NCBI RefSeq assembly: GCF_017591425.1
Contig: NW_024464918.1
Coordinates: forward strand, 23,712,001-23,776,000
From: Ochotona curzoniae
Taxonomy: Eukaryota > Chordata > Mammalia > Lagomorpha > Ochotonidae
DNA length: 64,000 nucleotides
Direction of reading: 5' to 3'
Positions 52,563-62,739 of this stretch are shown here, piece after piece; the first letter of the stretch is position 1, and each line of letters starts with the position of its first letter. Under the pieces are notes generated by a model. It searched no databases. It was not told the DNA's origin and worked only from the letters and a program-made list of their open reading frames with translations. The position numbers were made by a program, and so were the translations under genes.

Positions 52563-52876
52563 AGGCTGGCATTGTTGGATAGTGAGTAAAGATGCTGCCT
52601 TTACTCCTTGAACCCATTCCTGTGGGTACTGATTTGTGTCCCAGCTGTTCTACTTTCAATCCATCTCCTTCCTAATGGCTTGGGAAAAACAGCAGAAGAT
52701 GTCTCAGGTGCTTGGGTCTTTGCTACTTATGTGAGACTTATAGGAAGCTGCTTGGTGCTGGCTTCAGCCTGGCTAAGTGTTGGCTGTTGCAGGCATCCGT
52801 GGGTGGGATGAAACAGTGAGTAGAAGATCTCGGTCTCTCCTTGTTTCTGTGGCTCTCACTTTCAAATGAAGAAATT
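52563..52876 (+). mobile_element. Old CSINE, plus strand
   Basis: AGGCTGGCATTGTTGGATAG, GGTACTGATTTGTGTCCCAG, CAATCCATCTCCTTCCTAAT, GAAGATGTCTCAGGTGCTTG, CTCTCACTTTCAAATGAAG. Followed by a (TA)9 tract at about 52876-52893 that may replace the A tail. Confidence 0.9.
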
Positions 52877-52894
52877 ATATATATATATATATAA

Positions 52895-53650
52895 ACAGAA
52901 ATGTGGATATTGGAGGATGGAAACAAGAAGACCATGTTTGAGGCTATCACAGTGTACTGGGAATTCTGTTATAACTTCTTTTAGAATGGACAGGTAGAGG
53001 GAAGAGAGAAGTACATGCCCTCACCCTGTTGATATGCACTACGTCCTTGGTTGCAAAGTAGAATTGAGGCATTTGTGCTCTCCCAGTGGGAGGTGGGGAG
53101 GACTCTGTTTCCTGTCTTAAGGGTGCTGGGTACCTAGCTTTTGCATCCTATGACTATCTGGAAAAATGTCAGAAACATTACTCTAGAAGTGGTTGCCCTG
53201 CTCCAGGAGCTCCTCATTTGCTTAGGGATGACAGCAGGGCACACAGTGCCAGGAAGCTGTCCATACACATGCTAGAAGGGTGGCTGATTTGACAGCGATT
53301 GAATGCACTCCTGAACTTTACATTTTTCCCCTAGGAAATGAGAAGAGCAAATAGTGTGTTACCGAAGCATGTTGATGCTAAGCTTACCCACTCAGAGCTT
53401 ATCTGATACCCTTGTCAAATGCAGCTGTCTGTAGATTCATTGGAAATGATTAGAGCTGCTACTCTGGGTGTTGTAGATATGTAGTTTATCCTCACTGTTG
53501 CTGGCTATTTCCTTCTGCTGTAGTTCACGAAAGTTGAAAAAAGTCAATGTTTTCTATTCATATAATAACTGACATATCTTAGACCTGGGAAATTTGATAG
53601 AACATTAGCATATTGGACTTGTAGCTTGATTCTTGAACATGATTCATTGT
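52895..53650. other. Non-coding, unassigned
   Basis: No confident repeat and no gene. Confidence 0.35.
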
Positions 53651-53654
53651 TGTA

Positions 53655-53922
53655 TTAGTTTTTTTTTTTCCTGAATAACAGATTACCATGTTCCTCATGG
53701 CTGAAGCTACATAATTTATGATCACAACATATCTCGGGATCAGGGCTGTAGGAAGAAGTGCTTTAACTGATCCTTTGCCTAGAATCTCTCAAGGCTCAGA
53801 TGAAGTACTAAGTTTCCTAGGTCCTCATCTGGAGGCTCAACAAGGAAAAAGTCTCTCCCAAATCCCCTCAGCTTGGTGACAGATGCAGCCCTGAGATCGT
53901 TGATTTCATTTCTGTTGCTTTA
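53655..53922 (-). mobile_element. MaLR (MLT1-like) LTR, minus strand
   Basis: 'TGTATTAGTTTTTTTTTTTC', 'CTGAATAACAGATTACCATG', 'CTCATGGCTGAAGCTACATA', 'GCCTAGAATCTCTCAAGGCT', 'GACAGATGCAGCCCTGAG' follow a MaLR LTR in reverse (tgtattagtttcctattgctgctgtaacaaattacc...). Diverged. Confidence 0.55.
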
Positions 53923-53929
53923 AGATTCA

Positions 53930-54552
53930 TTTCATTGGAACATTTTGACTAACATGCCAAACTTGTACAGTTTTATGGAGCACAACATATACACACAATA
54001 TCAAGGCGTCAAACCAGGCAGTTAGCTTTTCTGTTTCCTTGAGTCTTGCTTTGTTTGTAGCTCACTGACTCCTGCCTTCCAGTTCTTCTGATGGTGTGTA
54101 ACAGCTCCTGTGCACTCTAGGTTGCCAACTGTGCTGCAGAGCACTAGAATGTGCTGCTTCTGTGTTTTGATGTCTGTTATACGACCTCCATCCCAATCCA
54201 CTATCATTCTCGCCAACTCTAGAGATTAACAATTATAAGCTCAGATCAACTGTGTTTTTTTAAATTTCCACATATGAGACAGCAAACAATATTTGTCTTC
54301 CTATGACTTATTTAACATGATGATTTCCAATTCTATCATTACACTCTGAATACCAGCATGTCATTCTTTAAGGATGAATATTATCTCTTGGTATAAATAT
54401 ACATTTCCTTTATGCATTCATCAACCAATGGTATCTAAATTGATTTCATATCTTTTGTGAATGATCCTGCAGTAAACATGGAAGCATAGGTACCTCTTTC
54501 ATATTCTGCTTTCATTTCCTTCATATATACCCAGAATTGTTGCAACAAAAGG
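53930..54552 (-). mobile_element. L1 3' part, minus strand (3' segment of a twin-primed L1)
   Basis: 'GTACAGTTTTATGGAGCACA', 'ACATATACACACAATATCAA', 'GTGTTTTTTTAAATTTCCAC', 'ATATGAGACAGCAAACAATA', 'GACTTATTTAACATGATGAT', 'CATTCATCAACCAATGGTAT', 'CTGCAGTAAACATGGAAGCA', 'CCTTCATATATACCCAGAAT' are in reverse order of an L1MA-type 3' UTR and ORF2 end. Stops at the codons around 'ccactcctgggtatatacc'. The adjacent L1 sequence is in opposite orientation (next entry). Confidence 0.8.
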
Positions 54553-54563
54553 CGTAGTTAACA

Positions 54564-54945
54564 CGGGACAGTCAACAGATGGGATAAAATATTTGTAAGC
54601 TATTCATCCAGGAAAGGATGAAAATACATAATATATAAAGAACTCAAAAACTCAGAAACATGAAACCAAACCACTTAAACAATAATTATTTGAATAGACA
54701 TTTTTCAGACAAAATACAAATGGCCAATAAATACATTAAAAATGTCATCATGTGAATGCAAATCAAAAGTACAATGAAGTATCATCTCTATTAAAACAGC
54801 TATTATCAAATATGCAGAAATGATAAATGTTGGCAATGATGTAGAGAAAAGAGAAACCCTTAGACACTGTTGTGGGAATGAACTTAATACAGCTATTATG
54901 AAGAACAATATGGAGATTTTTTTCAAGCAACCATAAAAGAGTTCT
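54564..54945 (+). mobile_element. L1 ORF2 segment, plus strand (inverted 5' segment)
   Basis: 'GATGGGATAAAATATTTGTA', 'AAAGAACTCAAAAACTCAGA', 'GAATAGACATTTTTCAGACA', 'AAATGGCCAATAAATACATT', 'GTAGAGAAAAGAGAAACCCT', 'CTGTTGTGGGAATGAACTTA', 'AACAATATGGAGATTTTTTT' are the ORF2 C-terminal region in sense. Its right end in L1 coordinates lies just upstream of where the neighbouring minus-strand segment begins. The pair therefore forms one L1 insertion with a 5' inversion. Frames are broken; relic only. Confidence 0.85.
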
Positions 54946-54959
54946 CTCAGATTGTTGTG

Positions 54960-55580
54960 GTCTAGCTTTGGGCCATTTTTTTTTTTCTAAATTTCATAGA
55001 CCCTTTTCTCTTGCTTAAAAAGCACTTTAGGCAAAGGCACCTACATGGTTTAAGCAAGTCATAAAGTTTATTCAGAGTGAGAGATATAGACATATGTGGG
55101 CCATGGTCAGGGAGAGCAAGCCACAAAACAAAGGGTAGGGGAGAGAGATTGCTGCTTCTGTCCTGGGAGTCTGTGAGGAGTAAGAGAGCCACGTGCACCT
55201 AAGGCCATTAAGGCCTGGCCGACCCAGCAGTTTTAAGAGATGAGACTAGAGAGCACTCACTTTTACTCTTCTGGGACCAAGAATAGCTTCCAGGCAGCAC
55301 ACGCAAACAAATTTCCCAGCTCTCTTCCTTGCTCTCTGCTCCCATCTGTGCCCTCATTCAGATTTTATTCTCTTTCTCTATGTGCTGCCAACTGTACCAT
55401 ACTAAAAGCACCATTCATCTTGCTTTCTGCGAAGAAAGACTACTTATTCCACGACCATTTATGTGTGGGCAGAGGTGGAAGATTATACTGCTTTTTAATA
55501 TCTTTTTAATTGAGACACCAGATCATGACTTAAATCATGGTCCTCCTGTCTTCAGTTTCCATTTTCTGCCCATAAAATAC
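54960..55580. other. Non-coding, unassigned
   Basis: No repeat named and no gene. Chance frames of 78-100 codons on both strands. T10 run near 54978. Confidence 0.35.
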
Positions 55581-55584
55581 TGAG

Positions 55585-55905
55585 TTCATTGCCAGAGATC
55601 ATAGTTCCCTGGAAGAACCGGAGGCATTGGCTTTGTGAGGAAGTTACTCCTCGGAGCTGGTTACTACCCAAATGGCCACCGTGGCTGGAGCTGGCCCAGG
55701 CTGAGGCCAGGAGCAAAGAGCTGCTTCTAGTCTCCCACATGTGGGCAGGAGCCCAAAGTGATGGGACTTTGTTCACCGCTTTCCCAGGCACATTAGCAAG
55801 GAACTGGATCAGAAACAAAGCAGCTGAGACTCAAAGCAGTGCGCATTGGGATGCTGGCAGAGGCACAGGTGAAGGCCCAACCTTCAATGCCAAAATGATG
55901 GCTCT
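55585..55905 (-). mobile_element. Old CSINE, minus strand
   Basis: CCCAAATGGCCACCGTGGCT, GGCCCAGGCTGAGGCCAGGA, GTCTCCCACATGTGGGCAGG, CGCTTTCCCAGGCACATTAG, AAGGAACTGGATCAGAAACA, GTGCGCATTGGGATGCTGGC. Tail region on the left is degraded. Diverged older lineage. Confidence 0.85.
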
Positions 55906-55959
55906 AGCATAAGAACTTAAAAAATATAATAATGTTAATTCCTCCAATTCATGAGCCAT

Positions 55960-57098
55960 GATATGTTTCTATTTTTTATGTGCTTAATGATTACTTTCAT
56001 CAATGTTTGAAAATTTTCACCGTAGAAATCTTTCACTTCTTTGGTTACATTTATTGTTAAATATTTGATTTTCTAATGGCCATTGTAGATGAGATTTATT
56101 CCTTGATTTTTCTTTCAGAGAGTTCATTATCAGCATATAAAAAGTTGCTTTTTATATGCTTATTTCATAACCTATAACTTCATTGACTTGGTTTATTAGT
56201 GCAAACATCTTTTTATTGGAGTGTTTAGGTTACAACATCAAGTTGTCTGTGCACATGGATAAGTTGACTGTCATTTCCAGTTTTGACACCTGTATTTCTC
56301 TTCCCTAATTACTGTTCCTAAAGCTTAGATTGATGTATTGAATAAGAGTGGTAAAAGTCGGCATCCATGTCTTGCGTCAAATCTAAATAGAAATATTTGT
56401 AGCTTTTCTCCATTTATTATGATATTTACTGCAGGTTTGTCATAACATGATTTTTGAGGACTGTTCCTTGTATGCCTAATTTAAAAAATTATTTATATTA
56501 TTGGAGTGGCTGAGTTACAGAGAAAAAGAGAGAGATAGTAAGAGAGGTATTCCATCTGCTGGTTCACTCTCCAAATGGCTGCAATGGCCAGAACTGAACC
56601 AATCCAATGCCAGGAGCCAGGAGCTTCTCCTAGGTCACCCATGTTGGTGCAGGGGAACATGGACTGGAAGTGGAGCAGCCAGGACACAAACTGGCTCCCA
56701 CATGGGGAGCTGGTGCTGCAGGACCATGTGCCGCTGCACTAGCCCCTAATCTTTTGCATTATTATTTTCTAATCGTGAAGGGTTTAGAATCTTACCAGAT
56801 GTTTTCTCCACATCAGTTGAAGTGATCATATGGTTTTTATTCTTCATTACTGCTGTGGTTTATGAGGTTTAATGATTTTCAAAACATGCCCTTGTATTTA
56901 ATAACTCTGTCAGGATCATGTCTCAGTTCTAATACTTTGTGTGTAAAGTCTGTATTTTCATTGTATGCAAATGTGTCATCTACAAATAATGACAGTTTTA
57001 TTTCTTTGTTTATATTCCTTCTTATGTGTCTCCTTTGCTTCACTCAGTAGCTTGTTATTAATTATTGAGTCCTTATTGAGAATATGCTCTTTTGAAGG
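55960..57098 (-). mobile_element. L1 ORF2 (reverse-transcriptase part), minus strand, with nested CSINE
   Basis: Reverse-strand ORF2 landmarks: 'CTTTCACTTCTTTGGTTACA', 'TTGTTAAATATTTGATTTTC', 'GAGTTCATTATCAGCATATA', 'CTTCATTGACTTGGTTTATT', 'GAATAAGAGTGGTAAAAGTC', 'GGCATCCATGTCTTGCG', 'GGTTTGTCATAACATGATTT', then after a CSINE 'GAAGTGATCATATGGTTTTT' and 'CATGCCCTTGTATTTAATAA'. At 56968-57060 'GTGTCATCTACAAATAATGA' re-enters the region already passed near 56235-56260, so two overlapping L1 pieces are present. All frames broken. Confidence 0.8.
56485..56748 (-). mobile_element. CSINE, minus strand, inside L1 ORF2
   Basis: AAAAAATTATTTATATTATT, GAGTGGCTGAGTTACAGAGA, GGTATTCCATCTGCTGGTTC, GAGCTTCTCCTAGGTCACCC, GTGCCGCTGCACTAGCCCC. 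About 40 bp of the middle are deleted (jump from GTTGGTGCAGGGGAACATGG to GACTGGAAGTGG). Confidence 0.92.
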
Positions 57099-57100
57099 GT

Positions 57101-57400
57101 TTTTTTTTAAAGATTTATTTATTTTTATTGGAAAGGCAAATCTACAGAAAGAAGGAGAGACAGAAAGATCCTGCTTTCCCTGGTTCTCTCCCCAGGTGGC
57201 CTCAGTGGCTAGAGTTGAGCTGGTTTAAAGCCAGGAGCCAGTATTTTCCTCTGGTGTCTCATGTAGGTGTATGGTCCAAAGGCTTTGGGCCATCTTCCAC
57301 TGTCCTCCCAGGCCTCAAACAGGGAGCTGGATGGGAAGTGGAGCAGCTGGGACGCTAACTGGGCAAAAGAACGTTGTGACAGGGAAGCCATGTTTTAACT
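57101..57400 (-). mobile_element. CSINE, minus strand
   Basis: TTTTTTTTAAAGATTTATTT, GGAAAGGCAAATCTACAGAA, CCAAAGGCTTTGGGCCATCT, CAGGGAGCTGGATGGGAAGT. Head end (GGGACGCTAACTGGGC...) is diverged or rearranged. Lies at the right edge of the L1 ORF2 piece. Confidence 0.92.
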
Positions 57401-57695
57401 GATTTGTGTTGCTTTTGGCCTGAAACTCAGACTCAATATGAATGCTAGATAAGTATTTCTAGAGCAAAAGACAAATGTCCAAAGCATTCCACGGCACCAA
57501 TGCTGTTTTTTTATAACATACTAGTAAAGTCATTTTACTGAGTCCTCTGCTCTCATTTCAGCTTTCTTTTCCAACCCTGTGCTTTCCCTCCTTGTATTCC
57601 CTCTGGGAGCATCTCCTTGGCTGTGCCATTTTGATTTACAGATTTCTCTTCTCTCTCTGCCGCTTGTTTCATTCAGATAGACCATGCACACTATG

Positions 57696-58192
57696 CCCAA
57701 TCACGGGGCTCCTGTGTTTACTCTGCCCAATCACGGGGCTCCTCTGTTTACTCTGTCCAATCACGGGGCTCCTGTGTTTACTCTGCCCAATCACGGGGCT
57801 CCTGTGTTTACTCTGCCCAATCACGGGGCTCCTGTGTTTACTCTGCCCAATCACAGGGCTCCTGTGTTTACTCTGCCCAATCACAGGGCTCCTTGTTTAC
57901 TCTGCCCAATCACAGGGCTCCTCTGTTTACTCTGTCCAATCACAGGGCTCCTCTGTTTACTCTGTCCAATCACGGGGCTCCTGTGTTTACTCTGCCCAAT
58001 CACGGGGCTCCTGTGTTTACTCTGCGGAATCACAGGGCTCCTGTGTTTGCCCAATCACGGGGCTCCTCTGTTTACTCTGTCCAATCATGGGACTCTTGTG
58101 TTTACTCTGCCCAATCACAGGGCTTCTGTGTTTACTCTGCCCAATCACGGGGTCCTCTGTTTACTCTGCCCAATCACGGGGCTCCTCTGTTT
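57696..58192. repeat. 30-bp minisatellite, about 17 units, CCAAT box in nearly every unit
   Basis: Unit CCCAATCACGGGGCTCCTGT + GTTTACTCTG. Full units begin at 57696, 57726, 57756, 57786, 57816, 57846, 57876 (29 bp), 57905, 57935, 57965, 57995, 58025 (25 bp, CGGAAT), 58050, 58080, 58110, 58140 (29 bp), and a partial unit at 58169. Variation is limited to C/T at base 1, CACGGGG/CACAGGG (CpG decay) and CCTGTG/CCTCTG. Because 30 is divisible by 3 and no unit contains a stop, long open frames (188, 220 and 138 codons plus, 71 minus) run through it with period-10 peptides such as CPITGLLCLL. I regard these as by-products, not genes. Confidence 0.98.
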
Positions 58193-59830
58193 GTCATCTG
58201 TCCTCCACTTTGTCTATTGGAATCCTGCCCACCCAAAGATTCATCTTTGAATGAAGATGCCCCAGTCAAACTAGCTCATGGGATTGTTTGTGATTCCCTA
58301 TTTTCCTGAGCTCAAATATTCCTATGTTTTCCCTAATAACACTACATGCTAGTGTCCGAGTCTTAAATATGTTCTGCATGTAAGAGTAGCAGATAAATTG
58401 TCGTGTATAGACTCTTCTGCATTCTTCCCAGATTTTTACTGTGCCAGTCAAAGGAAAGGCACTCAAAAAAAAGTAATTGCCGAGTGAATAAGTGATTGAA
58501 ATAATAAGTCTTTCAGGAGCAGAGTAGGGTACTTAAAATTTTAAGTAGGGAAGATGTTTATTTAGAAGTATGTGGATTTCATTTTGTGTACCAAAATGAA
58601 CTAATTTTTAAAGTTTCACTTTTATGTATTTTTGAAGTACACTCATGTTAGAGGGGACTATATATGGGATGTCAGATAAGTTTCATCTTGTAACTGCTTG
58701 ATATTTGATTGGCATTAGACACTTTGAGCGCACAATTAAGAATCTTCATGCAGCATGAAGATGTTAGGGTGCCAGGCTGGGAAGGCAGAACAAGCAGCAG
58801 GATGTGTGTCCTAAGTTCATTTGAGTTACACAAAGATTAGAAATTTGATATTTTTCAACCTAATATTCATGATATGAATTTCAGATAATTCTACACTTCA
58901 TCTTTCCCACTGCGTGAGATGCTTGATTCACTTTGTGTCTGAAGTTGTGCTAGCGACTGACCTCACTGTGCACCAAATGGTTACCAAAATTCCAGATCAG
59001 TTAGGCTGTGTTGCTAAGATTTGACAGTGGTTTGATGTGTATAGCTGTAATAATGACCACTGCTTTCCCTAGAAGAATAAATTAAAATCAATATTCTAGT
59101 ATAGATGGTAGATATCATTCAATAGTTAATATGTAGGCTAATTTTTGTATTAATTTGCATGATATTTACAGAACTTTGTATCTGAATGAAATATCATGTG
59201 TTGATCTAGGAGCCTTTGATCACAAATCAGTTATTTAAATTTTATACCAATATTTGAGCTTATTTTAACAGTTACTTATGTTCAGTAATTTTAACACTTC
59301 TAGCATGCTTCTGCTTTCTGCTCTGTAGTAGTTTTTGACCCTAGGAGCCCCCCTAATTAGTGTCTCATGGTTACTATCCGTGTCAATGGACTATGAAACA
59401 ATGACTTCCCCATGACTCATCATTGGGGAAGAGGTGTTGGGGCTCGAGTCAGAAATCAGTTCATTAGAGTAGCTTCTCTAGCATGAAGCATTTAATATGT
59501 ACAGACAAAGCATACATTTCCCAGCAGATAGTAACATTTGTGCCATTGAGTCATACTCCAGGGTCATATGATGGAAATAAAAGTAGAAAGTAAATATGTG
59601 AGCATTCAAATTTGATGGTGGGAGACATCAAATCAATAACTTCTTGAAATCTAAGTGGAGATTTCTTTGGTTATCCTGAAATAGGAAGGCAAGTTTTGCT
59701 CATGCCACTTTCCCAAGTAGAGAATAGATGTTTGTTGAGTTTGATTTAAAAATAGTCTATACTAGGAAGAGTTGCAAAAAATGATTTGTAAAACCCCAAA
59801 GTCCAAGCCATGTTGGACAGTCTGGGGTTG
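58193..59830. other. AT-rich non-coding, unassigned
   Basis: No named repeat. GAATCTTCATGCAGCATGAAGAT at 58741-58763 contains a small perfect hairpin (ATCTTCATG/CATGAAGAT). The rest is unremarkable. No gene. Confidence 0.4.
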
Positions 59831-59834
59831 TAAC

Positions 59835-59945
59835 TTTCTCCCTGACTGCGAACTCATTCAGGGCCAGGGTACACTCTGCGTTGTGCTCATATCTAGTCCA
59901 GTGCCTGGCACACTGAGCTATTTAGTGAGACATTGAGTTAATCAG
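59835..59945 (+). mobile_element. L2 3' end, plus strand
   Basis: 'CTCCCTGACTGCGAACTCAT', 'CAGGGCCAGGGTACACTCTG', 'CTAGTCCAGTGCCTGGCACA' match the L2 terminus (gactgtaagctccatgagggcagggac ... agtgcctggcacatagt). Confidence 0.8.
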
Positions 59946-59949
59946 TGGG

Positions 59950-60455
59950 TGGATAAAGGCAGGAAGCTTGCTGAGTTGAAGCTTTTCACTGTCTGCAGTT
60001 TCATTTTTGTTGTCCGTGATGGATTCCAACTCTTCAGTTTGGTGCTTCCCACCTTCAACCTGCCTGCCATCTTTCCTTTTGAGCGTTTTTAGTTCTCTCT
60101 TGGCATCACAATTTATTAGCTTGTCATAGAGAACTATGCTCAAGGAATAAACAGTGCAGTATAATTGACATTGACATGGCTAACATGTGATGTACCACTT
60201 ACTGACTTGTTTGGAACTGTTGTGTGTGTGTGCACACATATGCTATATGTGTTTATTAAGGTTTAAACTTTTTTTCTGTTTAACTAGCATATATTCATTG
60301 CTTAAAAACACAGTAAGCAAAATTTCAATTTACCCACAATCCCATCACAGATTATCACTCTTTAGCTTTAAAAAAATGGAATTGCATATCTCCCGAAACT
60401 TTTTAATAAGTCAAAATGACTATCCACAGTATATGTTTATTGATAAAAATATGTG
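59950..60455. other. Non-coding, unassigned
   Basis: Contains a short (TG)7 at about 60221-60234. No repeat named; no gene. Confidence 0.4.
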
Positions 60456-60457
60456 CA

Positions 60458-60800
60458 AGGCCTAGCCTAATGGCCTAGAGGCTAAATGCTCGCCATGCAT
60501 GTGCTGAGACCTCATATGGGTACTGGTTCATGGGTTTGTGTTCTGACTGCTCCGCTTCCCATCCAGCTCCCTGCTTGTAGCCTGGGAAAGCAGTAGAGGA
60601 TGGTCCAAAGCCTTGGGACCCTGCACTGGTGTAGGAGACCCAGAGGAGGCACCTGGCTCTTGATATCAGGTTGGCTCAGTTCCAGCCATTGAAGCCACTT
60701 AAGGAGTGAACCAATTGACAGGTATTTCTCTCTCTCTCTCTCCCTCTCTCCTTACTGTAAATCTGCCTTGCCAATAAAAAATAAATAAAATCCTATAAAA
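60458..60800 (+). mobile_element. CSINE, full length, plus strand
   Basis: AGGCCTAGCCTAATGGCCTA to CAATAAAAAATAAATAAAAT. A (CT)n run at 60727-60746 expands the pyrimidine block. Target duplication AATATGTGCA near 60448-60457 and 60802-60811. The B-box region has a small duplication (GGTTCATGGGTTTGTG). Confidence 0.93.
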
Positions 60801-60827
60801 GAATATGTGCATTTTTGTGGTACATTA

Positions 60828-60902
60828 AAACTGGCACCCATATGGGATCCCAGCATATGCAAGGCGAGGAATTTAACCACTACACTATCGCACCAGGCCC
60901 TC
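60828..60902 (-). mobile_element. CSINE head fragment, minus strand
   Basis: AAACTGGCACCCATATGGGA, TCCCAGCATATGCAAGGCGA, GGAATTTAACCACTACACTA, TCGCACCAGGCCC. Only the 75-bp tRNA-derived end, 27 bp from and opposite to the preceding full-length copy. It has no tail. Confidence 0.9.
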
Positions 60903-60904
60903 GA

Positions 60905-62235
60905 AGTTATTCTTAATATATATTCAACTGTTACTATGAAAAAAATCTCAAACATGTGTAAGAATAGAGAGAATATCACAGTTTACCACTGTGTGCCCAT
61001 TGCTGAGGTTCAAGCATTAGAAACTTATAGATAATCTTGTTTTATTTCTCTGCCGTTTACAAACCAACACCTCCAGTACTTTGAAGCAAGTCTAATAAAA
61101 TTTGATTTGTGAACATTTAGGTATTATTTATTAAAGTGAGGTTATCTAAACATATTATCAAAGTATTAGTATCAAATCTATTCGTTTTTGTAGAAAGTAA
61201 AAATGAGCTGTGTGGGTCAAGCAGTGACACTGATCGAGGCCGTATTTGTAGTATTTTTTACTAAGTGTTTATGAATGCCACACTGAGGAAGTCTATTCTT
61301 TATTTCAGAAGCAAGCAAGGGGATAAGTTTTCCAAGTGAGAGTCAGCTACGCATGTGGGCATTAGCAAAGTGAGTCAGCCCTTTGACTCTGATAAGGAAT
61401 GAGTTCCTGGGAGACCTCATGTAACAGTCTCAGTAGGTTTACCTTTTTTGCAATTAAGGTTTTGGTTTAGTGTAGGATGTTCTTGATTTTTTCATTAGAG
61501 GAAAAAAAATTTCTTGGGAGCTTTTGAGTCATCAGTGAGACCTGAGTCTTTGCCAACCAGAGCCCTGAAATCAGCGTCAGTGCTGCTGGGAACATACCGA
61601 TTCCATTCCTGTGTTCAGATCACATAGGTCACCACTCTCCACAGTCCACTGCACTCAGAAACTGCTGAATGTTTACTTCCTTTCTAATTCTCCAATGTAG
61701 GAAGTTATTTGAAATTAACATTATCATTCTCATCCTCATATTTTGAAATACTCATTTTCTTAATGCCAGTTGTGTCTGTAATATTATGGCTAAATCAATA
61801 GGAGTCTTAAATACTAACTTGGAAAAGAAGCAAATTAGTCTTTTAGATTTAAGAATTTGTGTTTCTGTGAACTTGGGCAACACATATTTTCATATGATTT
61901 TACAAGAATACTAAACAAACCAGTATTTCTATCATTCTGAGCAGTGTCAGCTGTTCCTTCATTTAGTCATAGGTTTTCATCAATATCAGTGTTTTCCTCC
62001 AAATGTGGATGTAAAATGAGGGCACATGAGGCAGGGAATATGAAAAACTGATTATACAGATATCTCTGAAAGAATAGACATAGATAATTTTGAGTAAGAT
62101 TAGGCTGTAAAGAAATACTGATGAGTTTTAGGCTTGCAGTGATTTAGGAAGATCTTTTAGGAGTACAGATTGAAATGCTGATGTATTCCTCCAAGTTCCT
62201 TCTTTTTCTTTTAACGGATATTTTGGGCTATCTTC
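60905..62235. other. AT-rich non-coding, unassigned
   Basis: About 1.3 kb with no named repeat and no gene. Confidence 0.35.
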
Positions 62236-62239
62236 TGCA

Positions 62240-62640
62240 TTTCATATATGTTTCAGACCCAGAGAAAATGGTGGCAAACATGATGCTCAAGATCCCATCT
62301 TCCCTAGAGCTGACATGTGAATAGGGAAGATAAACAATAAATACAGTGCCTTGAAGACAGTAAACTAGTCTGAGAAGACAGAGAGCATTTGGAACTCTTG
62401 AGGGCCACCTGGTGATCAGAAAAGACCAGTTGCAGAAGTGACTTGAGAACAAACATCAGAATAATAGAAGGAAATGTTCTGATAACCTCATGGTGTAAAA
62501 GCACCAAGGCTGGACTGCTTAGTCTGTCAGATTAAGGAAAGCATTGTTGAGTCCTAAATGTAGGGATCAAGGAGCTGAAACTGGAAAGAAAGATGCTGTA
62601 GGCTTTTACGGTCCATCTTGTGTCTATCCAAAGGTTAGAG
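62240..62640 (-). mobile_element. L2 3' region, minus strand
   Basis: 'GAAAATGGTGGCAAACATGA', 'CCCTAGAGCTGACATGTGAA', 'GGAAGATAAACAATAAATAC', 'AGAAGTGACTTGAGAACAAA' correspond to reverse-L2 blocks (acaaaacagacacggtccctgccctcatggagctt, agacaataaac, gacatttgagc). Confidence 0.65.
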
Positions 62641-62739
62641 GACCATTTTGTGTGATTCAAAACTCCCCATATCTTTGGTACATAAGAAGTACATGAAATA
62701 ACTTACATATATTAAGGAATGCATTTTAAACCAGTGGGA

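Noticed and set aside
57696..58192. CRISPR array
   Set aside because: The units are head-to-tail with no spacers between them, and the genome is mammalian. It is a minisatellite.
57592..58254. 220-codon open frame as a possible Cys/Leu-rich membrane protein
   Set aside because: It is the translation of a 30-bp minisatellite that is open in several frames, with no promoter, splice or domain evidence.
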